This document shows, piece by piece, positions 55,279-64,000 of a DNA stretch of 64,000 nucleotides. Made by a program: the position numbers and the translations under genes. Position 1 is the first letter of the stretch; each line of letters begins with the position of its first letter. The notes beneath the pieces were generated by a model. The model was given only the letters and a program-made list of their open reading frames with translations. It had not been told where the DNA came from and made no database searches. Source of the DNA: ENR-C587 sp942493235 (GTDB lineage: Bacteria; Bacteroidota; Ignavibacteria; Kapaibacteriales; UBA2268); the NCBI GenBank assembly GCA_942493235.1, contig OW818676.1, positions 1,116,001-1,180,000 on the forward strand, given 5' to 3'.

Positions 55279-55355
55279 TCAAAATTTGATTTAAAAAAAA
55301 ATAAAGAAGTTTCGGGCGGATAAATATTATAAATATTTTAAAAAATAATGTAATC

Positions 55356-55606
55356 AGTCCGTTGCAATAGTCAAAAATATTTATTGAAAGCTCATTTATA
55401 GATAAATTGATAAAATGTTAAATACTTATCAAGAGGTTGTCTAAAGCTTGTCATTAGGAACGAAATGAAGAATCCAGATAAAGATAATTTATTGATAAAT
55501 CCAGATTCTTCGTTACACTCAGGTTGACGATTTGGTAAAATTATTAATTTTAGACAGCCTTTTAGATGATGATAAAATCAAAATTCGATAGTTTGGCAAC
55601 AGCCTT
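55356..55606. mobile_element. Nested palindromic element, copy P1
   Basis: About 250 bp filling the gap between recN and the GAF gene. Outer ends are AGTCCGTTGCAATAG and TTTGGCAACAGCCT; inner ends are AGGTTGTCTAAA (55433) and TTTAGACAGCCT (55549), an inverted pair with one difference. At the centre is GAAGAATC...GATTCTTC. Related copies lie at 61919-62156 and about 63762-63836. It is non-coding. Confidence 0.7.
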
Positions 55607-55609
55607 ATC

Positions 55610-57943
55610 TTATGCAAATATCGTTACATTATTTGTCTTTTTAACTGCTAAAGCTAAAGCCTTTCGCGACTTCTCTAATAGTAACTCGGCAGTATCGCCT
55701 TTAGAAGGTTCTGCAACTCCGGCACTGATAGTAACGGAAAATTTCTTTTTATTGAGATTGATTACCGAACGTGCGATTTCAGCTCTGATACGTTCAGCCC
55801 AGAGTTGAGCTTCACTGAGTGGCAGACCGATTAATGCAATTGAAAATACCGAATCGTCTAATTTTCCGAATACGTCATAGAGCTTCAAGTCTTGCTTTAT
55901 GTGAGCGATAATATGCTGAATAACAAGTACATATCTCTCTCTGTGCTGTTCGGGATTAAACGAGGCATAATTATCCAATTGTATAGTGCATACAGAAAGT
56001 GGCAGACCGAATTCTGATGTTTTTAATGTTTCTTCTGCCAACCTCTTGAAGAATGCAGGATAGTTCAAAAGTCCGGTTTCGGGGTCTTCTAAAGCTGAAG
56101 ACTTCAGCATTACATTTGTGTGAAGCTGCTCGAGAGCAGAACCAATTTGTTCGCCAAGAGCTTCAAATATTCTAATATCATAATTTGTAATATTTGATTT
56201 ACTTTTCGATAAAATATAAATCGAGCCATAAATTTTATTAAGAGACAAAAGCGGTACAGAGACAAAGTAAGCTTGCTGAAGTTTATTCTCTTTGGAATGG
56301 ACTCTTATAGGGGACTGATTATTTATTGAGGAAGTAATGGTCATTGCTCTGGTAATAGTTTCGCCTATCATACACCTGCCTATGTCAATTTGCTGGTCAG
56401 TAATAGGAGTGTTTTCAAAATTTCTGTCTATTGACGAGAAGACTTTCCATTTGCCGTCCATATAGTCAAAGCAGACTATGCCCAACTCAATAAAATCGAA
56501 AATATTAGCAGCCGATTCCGTAAATGATTTTGCAATATCGTCGATAGTAAAAGCACTATTCGATATATTTTTTCTTAATGAATTAACGGCTTCCAATACT
56601 CTGGAGGCTTGTAATAATTCATGCTTTTCGGTATAGCTCATTACAAGTGAGCCGATCAATTTAGTAAAGTGTCCCAAAAATCCGACTGTAACGCTATCGT
56701 AAGCGTCAGGAATATCAGTATCGGCACAAAGTACTCCGATAACGGAATTCTTATAGAATACCGGCAGACCGATAAACGAAGCTACGCCAACAGATTTTTT
56801 ATAATACGGAATCAAGTCGAGTTCTGCCGAAGGATTGATTTCAGTCAATATTTCCGGTTTTCCGGATAGCACAATTTGGCTGATAATATCGGCACCGATT
56901 TTAATTTTAGGTTGGTCGGTGATGGAGTCCGGCAAATCAGTAACAAATGTCTCTAAAATTAACTCATCTTTTTCTAAATTAACTATTAGAAATGAAGCCG
57001 TTGTAGTGCTTGCCATAGAGCGGATAACCATCAATGCACGAGAAACAAATGAAGCAAATTCCTTACGGGGTTCCTGCTCGCTCATATCCACTTCTTCCAT
57101 CAATATAGAGAGCGGCACATCAATTCTATTTTTTTTGCAATTGTTAATTCTTTCTTTTTTTACTTTTTCGGGATTATCGCTAATATCGGAGGTTTTAACA
57201 CCATAGTATGTATTAACTTGCTCGCCGAGTTCTTTATATGTAGTATTAATAGTATTTTCGAAATCGGGGATATTGAATAAATCAGGCTGAACCGAAGGAT
57301 TCTCAATTGGTTTTTGTTCTATTCCCATTTTAGTAGTGGGAGTTAGTTCTGATTTGTTTTCGGTTTGGTTTGGTTTAGCTTCATCGCTTTGAATTTCGGA
57401 TTTTTTACCGATAATACGCATTCCTGAAAGCTCATCACCGCCATAAGTAGTTGCTCCGCCTATATCAATTGATATTTTCTTTTCAGGCTGATAATTATTC
57501 TCTTTGGTGGTAGCTTTGCCTTTGGCAACTACTTTAAATCCTTCATCACCGTCTGAATATGATTTGATTTCCGGACTATGTTTTACATTAGGTTTAGCTG
57601 TATCTTTCTTTTTAACTTTGTCAAAGTCTTGGTCTAAAGATTCTTCTAAATCTTCGATTACCTGTCGCTTAGCTTTAGAGTCTTGAATCTCTGTGATTTT
57701 AATATCAGGCGGAGGAGTAGATGATTTTGAAGAAAAAATACGGGTATCAAGGAAATCTTTTAATCTCTGAGAAATTAACATAAAAAAGGCAACAGTACCC
57801 AAAATAGCAATGGACACACCAATTAGCCTGACTTCGATTTGTTGAATAAATATTGCAATTAATAGCCCAATTATTATTACTACAACAGCAATACTATCGG
57901 TCGGTGCTATTAAATTTTTCAAATTAACACTTGGTTTCTTCAT
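55610..57943 (-). CDS. Membrane-anchored GAF protein with degenerate GGDEF domain
   Basis: 777 aa from ATG at 57943 (AGGG/AAAGAG upstream). Two N-terminal TM helices (about 17-37 and 41-57) precede a disordered acidic linker of about 200 residues. Two GAF-like domains follow: one with SGKPEILTEINPSAELDLIPYYKKSVGVASFIGLPVFYKNSVIGVLCAD, the second with FVSVPLLSLNKIYGSIYILSKSK. A GGDEF-like domain (DPETGLLNYPAFFKRLAEE onward) ends the protein, but its GG(D/E)EF site reads GKLDDSVF, so diguanylate cyclase activity is unlikely. It may act as a nucleotide receptor or scaffold. It is the last gene of the ndk-NUDIX-57977 run. Confidence 0.85.
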   Translation of the reverse strand: MKKPSVNLKNLIAPTDSIAVVVIIIGLLIAIFIQQIEVRLIGVSIAILGTVAFFMLISQRLKDFLDTRIFSSKSSTPPPDIKITEIQDSKAKRQVIEDLEESLDQDFDKVKKKDTAKPNVKHSPEIKSYSDGDEGFKVVAKGKATTKENNYQPEKKISIDIGGATTYGGDELSGMRIIGKKSEIQSDEAKPNQTENKSELTPTTKMGIEQKPIENPSVQPDLFNIPDFENTINTTYKELGEQVNTYYGVKTSDISDNPEKVKKERINNCKKNRIDVPLSILMEEVDMSEQEPRKEFASFVSRALMVIRSMASTTTASFLIVNLEKDELILETFVTDLPDSITDQPKIKIGADIISQIVLSGKPEILTEINPSAELDLIPYYKKSVGVASFIGLPVFYKNSVIGVLCADTDIPDAYDSVTVGFLGHFTKLIGSLVMSYTEKHELLQASRVLEAVNSLRKNISNSAFTIDDIAKSFTESAANIFDFIELGIVCFDYMDGKWKVFSSIDRNFENTPITDQQIDIGRCMIGETITRAMTITSSINNQSPIRVHSKENKLQQAYFVSVPLLSLNKIYGSIYILSKSKSNITNYDIRIFEALGEQIGSALEQLHTNVMLKSSALEDPETGLLNYPAFFKRLAEETLKTSEFGLPLSVCTIQLDNYASFNPEQHRERYVLVIQHIIAHIKQDLKLYDVFGKLDDSVFSIALIGLPLSEAQLWAERIRAEIARSVINLNKKKFSVTISAGVAEPSKGDTAELLLEKSRKALALAVKKTNNVTIFA

Positions 57944-57976
57944 CTCTTTACCCTGCAAAAAAATTAAATTAAAAAA

Positions 57977-58963
57977 TTAGTACCGCCATTGTCCTAATTG
58001 TTTCCATTTGTATTTTACATCTATCAATTCGATAAATGATTCTTTACTGTCGTGAAGCATAATTTTCCCCCTAATGCTCATAACAGTTTCGTCAACTAAC
58101 CCGTAAGGCGACATAGTAATAACAATTTTAGCTGTTAAATCGGTAGAATCCAAGTAACATGGTGATTTCCTTTTGGCATAGATAATCGAAGGCGAGTTTT
58201 CAAAAGTTTTAGGTTTGAACTCAGACTCAATGAATAAATATCCGCTTCGTTGGTCAGTCAATTTAACATTAATAGTATCATTAAAAGTAAATCCTTCAAT
58301 TTGATATGTGATTACGCTTTTCCATGTAGTATCCACTTTAATTTCACCTGAAATAAAATCTATTTTTTTCGGGTCGCATATTTGCAACAATCTATTGTTG
58401 CTCAAAGCATTAGAGTTTAATATATAATCTTCTTCATTAGTAATATCTTTGTTGTCTTGCAAATATTTAAGGTCTTTTTTTATATTATCGCCTTTTAAAT
58501 CAGAAATTTCATAATAAGGATTTATAACAAGTTCGAAATTTCTGCTTAATGGTATGAAATACTGTTCAATATCTTCATTCCATTTGTAAATATCATCAGG
58601 AATCGTAGAGCTGAATGTAGTAGTTTTATCATTTTTTTTGAATGAATATTTTAAGGAATCAATTCCTAATTTCAAATATGAGAAGCCATCTTTCACAAAT
58701 TCATTCATTCTATGCTTAAAGAAATAGCTTACATCTCTATCATAGCTTAATATTTCTGCTTTTTCATCTTTCATTCTTCTAACGCTTGACTGCTCGCTGA
58801 ATTCATATATAACAAAAGTATTTAATGGGTACTTAAGCAGTAAGTTATATTTAGGAGTCTGGTCTTTTGCTTTTGGAATAGTATCTATTTTGGATTCCTG
58901 CGAAAAAGCGACTGATGACGCAAATAATAATATTACAGCGTATATAGAAATTTTCTTAATCAT
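57977..58963 (-). CDS. Hypothetical secreted protein, 328 aa
   Basis: Signal peptide MIKKISIYAVILLFASSVAFSQ. The mature part is beta-rich with a pattern of long strands (PLNTFVIYEFSEQSSVRRM, DTTWKSVITYQIEGFTFNDTINVKL, SRGYLF-like segments) reminiscent of lipid-binding or DUF6263-type periplasmic proteins, but I cannot assign a family. It starts 33 bases upstream of the GAF gene and its ATG overlaps the NUDIX stop by 4 bases, so it is cotranscribed with both. Confidence 0.65.
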   Translation of the reverse strand: MIKKISIYAVILLFASSVAFSQESKIDTIPKAKDQTPKYNLLLKYPLNTFVIYEFSEQSSVRRMKDEKAEILSYDRDVSYFFKHRMNEFVKDGFSYLKLGIDSLKYSFKKNDKTTTFSSTIPDDIYKWNEDIEQYFIPLSRNFELVINPYYEISDLKGDNIKKDLKYLQDNKDITNEEDYILNSNALSNNRLLQICDPKKIDFISGEIKVDTTWKSVITYQIEGFTFNDTINVKLTDQRSGYLFIESEFKPKTFENSPSIIYAKRKSPCYLDSTDLTAKIVITMSPYGLVDETVMSIRGKIMLHDSKESFIELIDVKYKWKQLGQWRY

Positions 58964-59493
58964 ATTTTCTCCTGATAATTATATAAAGACCAAGCGGCTA
59001 AGGTCATACCATCCCAAATTTTATTATTTATTATATGTTCAATCAATAATTCTTTAGTAAGTTTAATTGTGTTAACAGACTCAGTTGCTTCGGGATTTGA
59101 ACCGATAAAATGCAAATCTTCTGCTAAATAAACGTAACAAATTTCGTCAGTAACTCCGTTAAATGGATTAAATTCACCTAATAACGTCATTTTTCCAGCG
59201 AAATAGCCAATTTCTTCTTTTAATTCTTCTTTAGCATTTTGCTCCGGCGAAAGCCCTTTTTTAATTCCTCCACCGGGGAATTCTATGCTAAGCTTATGAT
59301 TTAAATATCTGAACTGCTCGACTAAATAAAGATTACCAAATTCATCAACAGGCACTATCATAGTAGAGCCATTAGATTTTACATAATGATAATCCCCGAC
59401 GTTTCCGTCCGGAAGTCTATATTTATCAAGCCAATATTCCCAGTAGGGATTAGCTTGAATTATGTTTTTACTTATATTCTCGAAAGCAATCAC
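58960..59493 (-). CDS. NUDIX hydrolase, ADP-ribose pyrophosphatase type
   Basis: 177 aa. The NUDIX box reads GGGIKKGLSPEQNAKEELKE then EIGY, with the REUXEEXGU core as KEELKEEIGY and a two-residue longer first spacer. The downstream MTLLGEFNPFNGVTDEICYVYLAEDL matches the ADP-ribose/sugar-nucleotide hydrolase subgroup, which cleaves nucleoside diphosphate derivatives. It is cytoplasmic. It lies 28 bases after ndk and overlaps the next gene by 4 bases (ATGA). Confidence 0.92.
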   Translation of the reverse strand: MIAFENISKNIIQANPYWEYWLDKYRLPDGNVGDYHYVKSNGSTMIVPVDEFGNLYLVEQFRYLNHKLSIEFPGGGIKKGLSPEQNAKEELKEEIGYFAGKMTLLGEFNPFNGVTDEICYVYLAEDLHFIGSNPEATESVNTIKLTKELLIEHIINNKIWDGMTLAAWSLYNYQEKI

Positions 59494-59521
59494 TTATACT
59501 CTATCAAAAAATGCACTTCTT

Positions 59522-59950
59522 TTAGGAATGCAAATTAGCAACAATTTCTGACTCACTAAAGAAAAAATATATTTCTTTTTTAGCATTTTCTACCGAGTCC
59601 GACCCATGAACAGCATTTATTGATTTTGATTCGGCGAATCTTTTACGTAAAGTGCCCTCTGCTGCAATGTTTGGGTCAGTATTTCCAATTAATTCTCTAA
59701 AATCGGCAACTGCATTTTCTTTTTCTAATGCAATAGGGAAAATAGGAGAACGGTGCATATAAACTAATAAATCATCATAAAATGGTTTGCCTTTGTGGAC
59801 TTCATAGAATTTACCTGCTTGCTCAATACTGATATTTGATAGTTTCATAGCCAGAATTTTGAATCCTGCACTAAGAATTGCTGCGATAATTTCTCCCTCG
59901 TACCCTTTTTCTATCGCATCGGGTTTGATAATAGCTAATGTTCTTTCCAT
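59522..59950 (-). CDS. ndk: Nucleoside diphosphate kinase
   Basis: Transfers the gamma phosphate between nucleoside di- and triphosphates by a ping-pong mechanism. MERTLAIIKPDA at the start, the Kpn-loop and HRSPIFPIALEKENAV regions, then the active-site His115 in NAVHGSDS. The length of 142 aa is standard. It probably heads a minus-strand operon with the NUDIX hydrolase, the 328-aa secreted protein and the GAF protein. Confidence 0.97.
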   Translation of the reverse strand: MERTLAIIKPDAIEKGYEGEIIAAILSAGFKILAMKLSNISIEQAGKFYEVHKGKPFYDDLLVYMHRSPIFPIALEKENAVADFRELIGNTDPNIAAEGTLRKRFAESKSINAVHGSDSVENAKKEIYFFFSESEIVANLHS

Positions 59951-60079
59951 GCTTTATTGTCTTCAGTTTTTTCAAAAATTAACCTTATAAATATAATAAA
60001 TTAATTTAACATTTCAAAGATAAATATTGGATTAATTGCGATAATCATGCTGCTAACAAAAGCAGAGATGTTGAATCTC

Positions 60080-61783
60080 TTATAATTGAACACCATTATA
60101 TCTATTTCTAACTTTTCTGGTAAATAGAAAATAATTACCTGTTCCGCTGATTAATTCGCGAGTTTTGAATATCTCCATAGAATTAGCCTTGACTTGTGGG
60201 CTTATATTAGGAATGTTATAAATTAACGGGTAATTTCTCAAGCTATCAAGAGCGATAATTCTTTTCAGCTCAAACTCGTTTTTAGATATAGGATATTTTA
60301 TAATGATAGGCTTTTGAGCTGATTTGTAGTTCTTATATATGTACCATTCCAATTGCGGATTAAGTGAGTCGGAATTAGCATAGTTATGGAATACATAGAC
60401 TAAGGTGTCCATGCCCATCCCCTTTACCTTTTTTATAGTCCGCTCTGCCCCGAAAGACATACCGGTCGGAGTAGTCAAATTAAGGAAAAAAATTCGTGAG
60501 ATTAGAAATACAGCCAAAATAATGATTCCTTCGGAGAAAAATCGCCTGCCAAATTTCAATATTTTATCTTTAGGAGTTAATTTATAAGCAAAAATTGAAA
60601 CAATTAATATAGCTAAAAATATAATTATACTTTCTGAAAATCTAAATTTTGTCAGAAGTTTTATATCCTGCCTGAAGTCAAACGAGAATGACCAGTAAAT
60701 TGCAATAAATGTGAATAATGCCCAGAAATAAAACCTCCTGCTATTGATAAATGTGTTCTTGGCTCTATCTAAATTACAAATAGCAAGAATAATTGCCGGT
60801 ACCAATATATAATTTGTATAGTGAGGCATCTTAGTTGTTGATAGGGTCAACATTAAAAATATTATGCAGAACCATGCCATTATGCAGAAATAAATAAATC
60901 TGCTTCTGGATTTAATACGAAAAAAATCAATTAGTTTGATTTTTTTCTCTTGCTGCAAAAAACTAAATATTATCAAGGGGCAGGAAACTATTAGTCCGTT
61001 TAAGTAATAGAATGCTCCGGATTCTCTTGTGTTGTTCTCTACCGCCGTTGTAATATGAGGTAAGAAAAGAGCATTATAGAATTCGGCTCCGTAAACAGTG
61101 CCCATATAAATATACCAAGGGCTGGCAAGAGCTATGCCGATGATAGAAGATAATGCAATTATGATTTTTTTAGATAATTTCTGCTTTGTGAAAAAGTAAA
61201 TAATTACAAATATAATTGGGAAGAGTGAAATAACAATTTTAGTAAGTATAGCAATTGCAAAGACTAATGCAAATAGAACCGAATAAATAAGGATTTGATA
61301 GTTTTTCCCGCTACTATAGAATTTAATCATAATAAATAGCAGTAATAAAAACATTGTAATAAGCGGAACATCTGTCATAGCTTGCCGAGAATAGGAATTC
61401 CATAATAGCGATGTACTTAAAAATACAGAGGCTAATAATGAATATTTTATGGAAATAAAATATCTGCAAATATAAAATACTAAAACTAAAGAGCAAATTG
61501 AGCAAATAATTGCAAATAGCCTTATAGCTAATAGAGTCTCGCCTAAAATACGAGTAGAAGCATTAATCACCCAGTGAGTAAATGGGGGTGGGGTAGAGGA
61601 ATAGAGTCCTGCCAGAGATTCATTGGTTTGGTCTATGTAATTGTTCGATTGAGTAATACTAACCGCTCGGTAAGCGTATAGACCTTCGTCCCAAGGCTGC
61701 ATCTCTCCTTTTCCGGCATTAATGAATAACATTATTCCAAGAAAAAAGAAAATAATTATATGTAAATTCTTTGTTTCGTTCAT
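60080..61783 (-). CDS. ArnT/PMT-like GT39 membrane glycosyltransferase
   Basis: 567 aa, about 12 TM helices. The first periplasmic loop has the hallmark GEMQPWDEGLYAYRA (acidic D-E pair) and the following SSTPPPFTHWVINASTRILGETLLAIRLFAIICSI, then the second conserved loop SRQAMTDVPLITMFLL. The C-terminal soluble domain is short. By family it would transfer a sugar from polyprenyl phosphate to lipid A or another envelope acceptor. It is a single gene, third GT39 of the window. Confidence 0.88.
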   Translation of the reverse strand: MNETKNLHIIIFFFLGIMLFINAGKGEMQPWDEGLYAYRAVSITQSNNYIDQTNESLAGLYSSTPPPFTHWVINASTRILGETLLAIRLFAIICSICSLVLVFYICRYFISIKYSLLASVFLSTSLLWNSYSRQAMTDVPLITMFLLLLFIMIKFYSSGKNYQILIYSVLFALVFAIAILTKIVISLFPIIFVIIYFFTKQKLSKKIIIALSSIIGIALASPWYIYMGTVYGAEFYNALFLPHITTAVENNTRESGAFYYLNGLIVSCPLIIFSFLQQEKKIKLIDFFRIKSRSRFIYFCIMAWFCIIFLMLTLSTTKMPHYTNYILVPAIILAICNLDRAKNTFINSRRFYFWALFTFIAIYWSFSFDFRQDIKLLTKFRFSESIIIFLAILIVSIFAYKLTPKDKILKFGRRFFSEGIIILAVFLISRIFFLNLTTPTGMSFGAERTIKKVKGMGMDTLVYVFHNYANSDSLNPQLEWYIYKNYKSAQKPIIIKYPISKNEFELKRIIALDSLRNYPLIYNIPNISPQVKANSMEIFKTRELISGTGNYFLFTRKVRNRYNGVQL

Positions 61784-61804
61784 ATTTTAAAGATTCAAAA
61801 ATTA

Positions 61805-61812
61805 CAAATATA
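61805..61812 (-). promoter_or_regulatory. Bacteroidetes-type -7 box, TATATTTG
   Basis: An exact TAnnTTTG match on the minus strand 21 bases before the ArnT-like gene's ATG. Confidence 0.4.
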
Positions 61813-61918
61813 AATAATTCCTGATTATAAATTTTAATATTTTGAACCACTATATGGGTTTTACCTGTTTTTTAGTGGATTAATATTTGTGGACTAATAA
61901 CAGTATTTGTCTGATACA

Positions 61919-62156
61919 AAAGTCTAAATAATTTTTTTAGTGAGTTTAATGATAAATCATAAAAATGCTAAATGCCTTTCTATAAGTTGTCTAATATGTT
62001 ATAATTTTGCCGAATCACCATTCTGAGTGCAACGAAAAACCATAATTATCAATAATTTAACTTTATCTGGATTCTTCACTGCGTTCAGAATTATAACTTT
62101 TGGAATAGACTATAGATTGACCTGAAAATCAAAATTAAATAGTTTAGCAATAGACT
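61919..62156. mobile_element. Nested palindromic element, copy P2
   Basis: A diverged relative of P1: it contains AAGTTGTCTAATATG, a TTCTGAGTGCAACGAA arm pairing with TTCACTGCGTTCAGAA, ATCTGGATTCTTC, and an end TTTAGCAATAGACTTA. It occupies most of the 537-base gap upstream of the lytic transglycosylase; the rest shows no gene. Confidence 0.6.
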
Positions 62157-62260
62157 TAAATAGACAGACCAAGTGCTTATATCTTTCGTTTATCATAATT
62201 AAACATGCATCTAATATAGCTTTATAAAGGTACTAATTAGAAAATTTAAAAATAATTCGC

Positions 62261-62268
62261 TATTTTTG
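62261..62268 (+). promoter_or_regulatory. Bacteroidetes-type -7 box, TATTTTTG
   Basis: An exact TAnnTTTG match 53 bases before the start of the MltB-like gene. Confidence 0.4.
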
Positions 62269-62320
62269 AAATCTTTCTATTATTTAAAAAACGAAATTTT
62301 TATTATTTACGTGTTATATT

Positions 62321-63319
62321 ATGAATGAAGATATGAAGAGAATAGTTATGAACTTTTTAGATAAACATAGTTACTTAAAATATATAGTAGCATCATTTGC
62401 GATACTACTGCTATCGACTATGTCTATTTCATTTTCTTCTTATTATCAAGACAGTATAGATTCGAAAATTGCTTTTTTTAAGCCACTTATGGCAAAGCTG
62501 ATACGCTCCGGTGCTGATTCAAGCTTTGTTTTTTCATTGATTGTTGATAATAATACAAGATTTGACGAAAAGTTTTGTAAAGTAAACGTTAGTGGATATT
62601 TGAACAAACCGGATTATTCTAACTTCTATAATTATAATTCGATTAAAGAAAACCGTTCATTTATAAATGAAAATTTGGAATTACTTCAAGCAGCCGAGCT
62701 TAAATATTCGGTTCCTAAAGAAGTAATTGCCTCAATCCTGTGGGTAGAAACCCGGCATGGTAAATTCCTTGGCAAAAATAATATTGTTAGTGTATTTTTA
62801 AGTACCGCAATGGTAGATAGAGAAGACTTTGTATTGATGAATAAAAAAGCAATCAGGGATAATCCCGATATTGCCGAAACAGAGTATGCGGAATACGACA
62901 AAAAAATAGAGCAAAGATCGCAGAAAAAAGCCGATTGGGCGATTAAAGAAATATTAGCTCTCGAGAAAATTAGTAAGCAGAGAAAGCTTAGAATTACAAA
63001 TATTTTTGGTTCATGGGCAGGAGCTTTCGGATTATCTCAATTTCTTCCTTCCAGCTATATCAGCTGGGCTGTTGATGGCAATTCAGATGGGACAATTGAT
63101 TTGTTTAATAAAGAAGATGCCATTTTCAGTATTGCTAATTATCTAAAGACTAACGGATGGGGACCGGCGGACTCTAATAAACGTGCAGCGGTATTTCACT
63201 ATAATAATAGTAATGACTACGTCGATGCTGTATTGAAGCTTGCTTCTAAATCCGAGTATAACAAATTGAAAAAGTCTCTAAACGAACAAATGGAAGATTT
63301 GGACTACATTGGAGAATAA
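62321..63319 (+). CDS. MltB-like lytic murein transglycosylase
   Basis: Cleaves peptidoglycan to 1,6-anhydromuropeptides. 332 aa with an N-terminal hydrophobic segment (about 20-38) that could be an uncleaved anchor or signal. VPKEVIASILWVETRHGKFLGK carries the catalytic Glu143, SWAGAFGLSQFLPSSYISWAVDGN and NYLKTNGWG follow, with YNNSNDYVDAVL near the end. This is the SLT family 3 (MltB) pattern. There is no lipobox, unlike E. coli MltB. It overlaps the downstream cysteine-cluster gene by 11 bases. Confidence 0.92.
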   Translation: MNEDMKRIVMNFLDKHSYLKYIVASFAILLLSTMSISFSSYYQDSIDSKIAFFKPLMAKLIRSGADSSFVFSLIVDNNTRFDEKFCKVNVSGYLNKPDYSNFYNYNSIKENRSFINENLELLQAAELKYSVPKEVIASILWVETRHGKFLGKNNIVSVFLSTAMVDREDFVLMNKKAIRDNPDIAETEYAEYDKKIEQRSQKKADWAIKEILALEKISKQRKLRITNIFGSWAGAFGLSQFLPSSYISWAVDGNSDGTIDLFNKEDAIFSIANYLKTNGWGPADSNKRAAVFHYNNSNDYVDAVLKLASKSEYNKLKKSLNEQMEDLDYIGE

Positions 63320-63584
63320 ACTCCCCGATAAAGCCGAATGCAGAGCCGGATGTGCAGCCTGCTGTATCGTGATTTCGATTTCATCGCCATTGCCGAAAAT
63401 GCCTGAGGGTAAACCTGCCGGTATTAGATGCCTGAACTTAGACCTCAATAATAACTGCACTATTCACAGAGCTAAAGATTATCCTGCCGTATGTTCAAGT
63501 TTTAAGCCATCTGATGAAATGTGCGGTGCTGATAACGAATTTGCATTTTCGTACCTCGAAAAAATGGAAATTGATACTAAATAA
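63309..63584 (+). CDS. Cysteine-cluster (YkgJ/CxxCxxCC-like) protein, 91 aa
   Basis: A small protein with the family's spaced cysteines: ECRAGCAACC (C-x3-C-x2-CC) near the start, then IRCLNLDLNNNCTIHRAKDYPAVCSSFKPSDEMC. The pattern matches the putative zinc/iron-chelating YkgJ group, whose function is unknown. No ATG is available upstream of the cysteine motif, so it probably starts at the TTG at 63309 inside the end of the lytic transglycosylase gene, coupled to it. Confidence 0.82.
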   Translation: MENKLPDKAECRAGCAACCIVISISSPLPKMPEGKPAGIRCLNLDLNNNCTIHRAKDYPAVCSSFKPSDEMCGADNEFAFSYLEKMEIDTK

Positions 63585-63641
63585 AAATATTTTGTTCTTC
63601 GCTGTTTCAATAGCTAAAATAATAAAGTAAAAAAAAGATAC

Positions 63642-63704
63642 CTATTTGACTTCAAATTCTGCCGGATATTGCATATCTAAAGGAATGTGTTTTCTCTTTC
63701 CAAC
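63642..63704 (-). pseudogene. Possible 3' gene remnant (20 codons)
   Basis: On the minus strand an open stretch encodes VGKRKHIPLDMQYPAEFEVK followed by a stop, with a TGA immediately upstream. Its composition looks protein-like, but there is no start and no flanking gene, so it may be the tail of a decayed gene or chance. Confidence 0.2.
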
Positions 63705-63761
63705 TCAGAACTCCGAACCCCGAAAGAAAGACCCACCTCGTCATCACTTTTAGTGTAATGA

Positions 63762-63836
63762 AGAATCCAGAATTATAAATAAGTCAGCTTAATCTGGATT
63801 CTACACTTTGTTCCTAATGACAAATTTTCGACAGCT
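63762..63836. mobile_element. Nested palindromic element, partial copy P3
   Basis: AGAATCCAGA (63762-63771) and TCTGGATTCT (63793-63802) form a perfect 10-bp dyad, followed by TTCCTAATGACAA and TTCGACAGCTTC, matching the inverted left half of P1. The DNA from 63585 to the window end holds no other gene, only low-complexity and GGAATTAGGAA-like repeats near 63900-63945. Confidence 0.6.
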
Positions 63837-64000
63837 TCTTTGGGTGGGGTTGAATGATTTTTAGCCACAATACTCAGACTGAAGTACGGAGGAGTGCAAT
63901 TCCTAATTTCCAATTCCTAATTTTTTAATTCCCAGCCACCAGCCACTAATCCCCCTTACTACCCGCATAATTTGCGAAGATTCAATTACCAATTCAGTAT

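Overview
The window is AT-rich chromosomal DNA, almost certainly from an uncultured member of the Bacteroidota/Chlorobiota side of the FCB superphylum, with an Ignavibacteria- or Kapabacteria-like lineage as the best guess. This rests on four things. Several secreted proteins end in type IX secretion (Por-type) sorting domains. A bshC gene implies bacillithiol. The isoleucyl-tRNA synthetase is the long, eukaryote-like form. Many genes are preceded by a Bacteroidetes-type -7 box (TAnnTTTG) and weak or variable Shine-Dalgarno signals. The assignment is inference; no rRNA gene is present.

Layout: 0-7.5 kb carries an O-acyltransferase, ileS, a Lys/Ala-rich TraR/DksA-like protein and lspA. 7.5-11.7 kb carries a VOC protein, a CHAD protein, tRNA-Gln(TTG), prs, the bL25/Ctc ribosomal protein and nusB. 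11.9-20 kb holds two secreted proteins (one with a potentially phase-variable 14-bp repeat tract), a GT2/GT39 pair, an outer-membrane-like protein and a DtxR-type metal regulator. 20-31 kb has a covarying duplicated intergenic element, pyrG, a large dehydrogenase-like protein, a 1567-residue T9SS cargo protein, a HIT hydrolase and two small heat-shock proteins. 32-39 kb has an S9 peptidase, rimM-trmD and a YCF48-repeat T9SS protein. 39-46 kb is the most accessory-looking part: a MuiA-like protein, a DUF4143 ATPase bracketed by direct repeats, a RelE/HigB-type toxin pair whose partner lacks a helix-turn-helix, and three small unknown proteins behind a long structured leader. 46-60 kb carries a processive GT2, a histidine kinase, bshC, a GT39, rlmB, recN, a GAF/degenerate-GGDEF protein, a NUDIX hydrolase and ndk. 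60-64 kb ends with an ArnT-like transferase, an MltB-like lytic transglycosylase and a cysteine-cluster protein.

Functionally, housekeeping genes for translation (ileS, tRNA-Gln, bL25, nusB, rimM, trmD, rlmB) and nucleotide metabolism (prs, pyrG, ndk) are interleaved with envelope genes (acyltransferase, lspA, GT2/GT39 enzymes, T9SS cargo, lytic transglycosylase). Intergenic DNA is rich in small dispersed elements. I recognise at least four families: a GTTGCAA-ended family, a ~100-bp three-copy family, nested palindromes around a GAATCCAG core, and a duplicated ~0.2-kb multi-hairpin element. The accessory genes (DUF5618-like protein, DUF4143 ATPase, toxin pair) sit next to these repeats. No CRISPR array, prophage, complete insertion sequence or recognised anti-phage island was seen.
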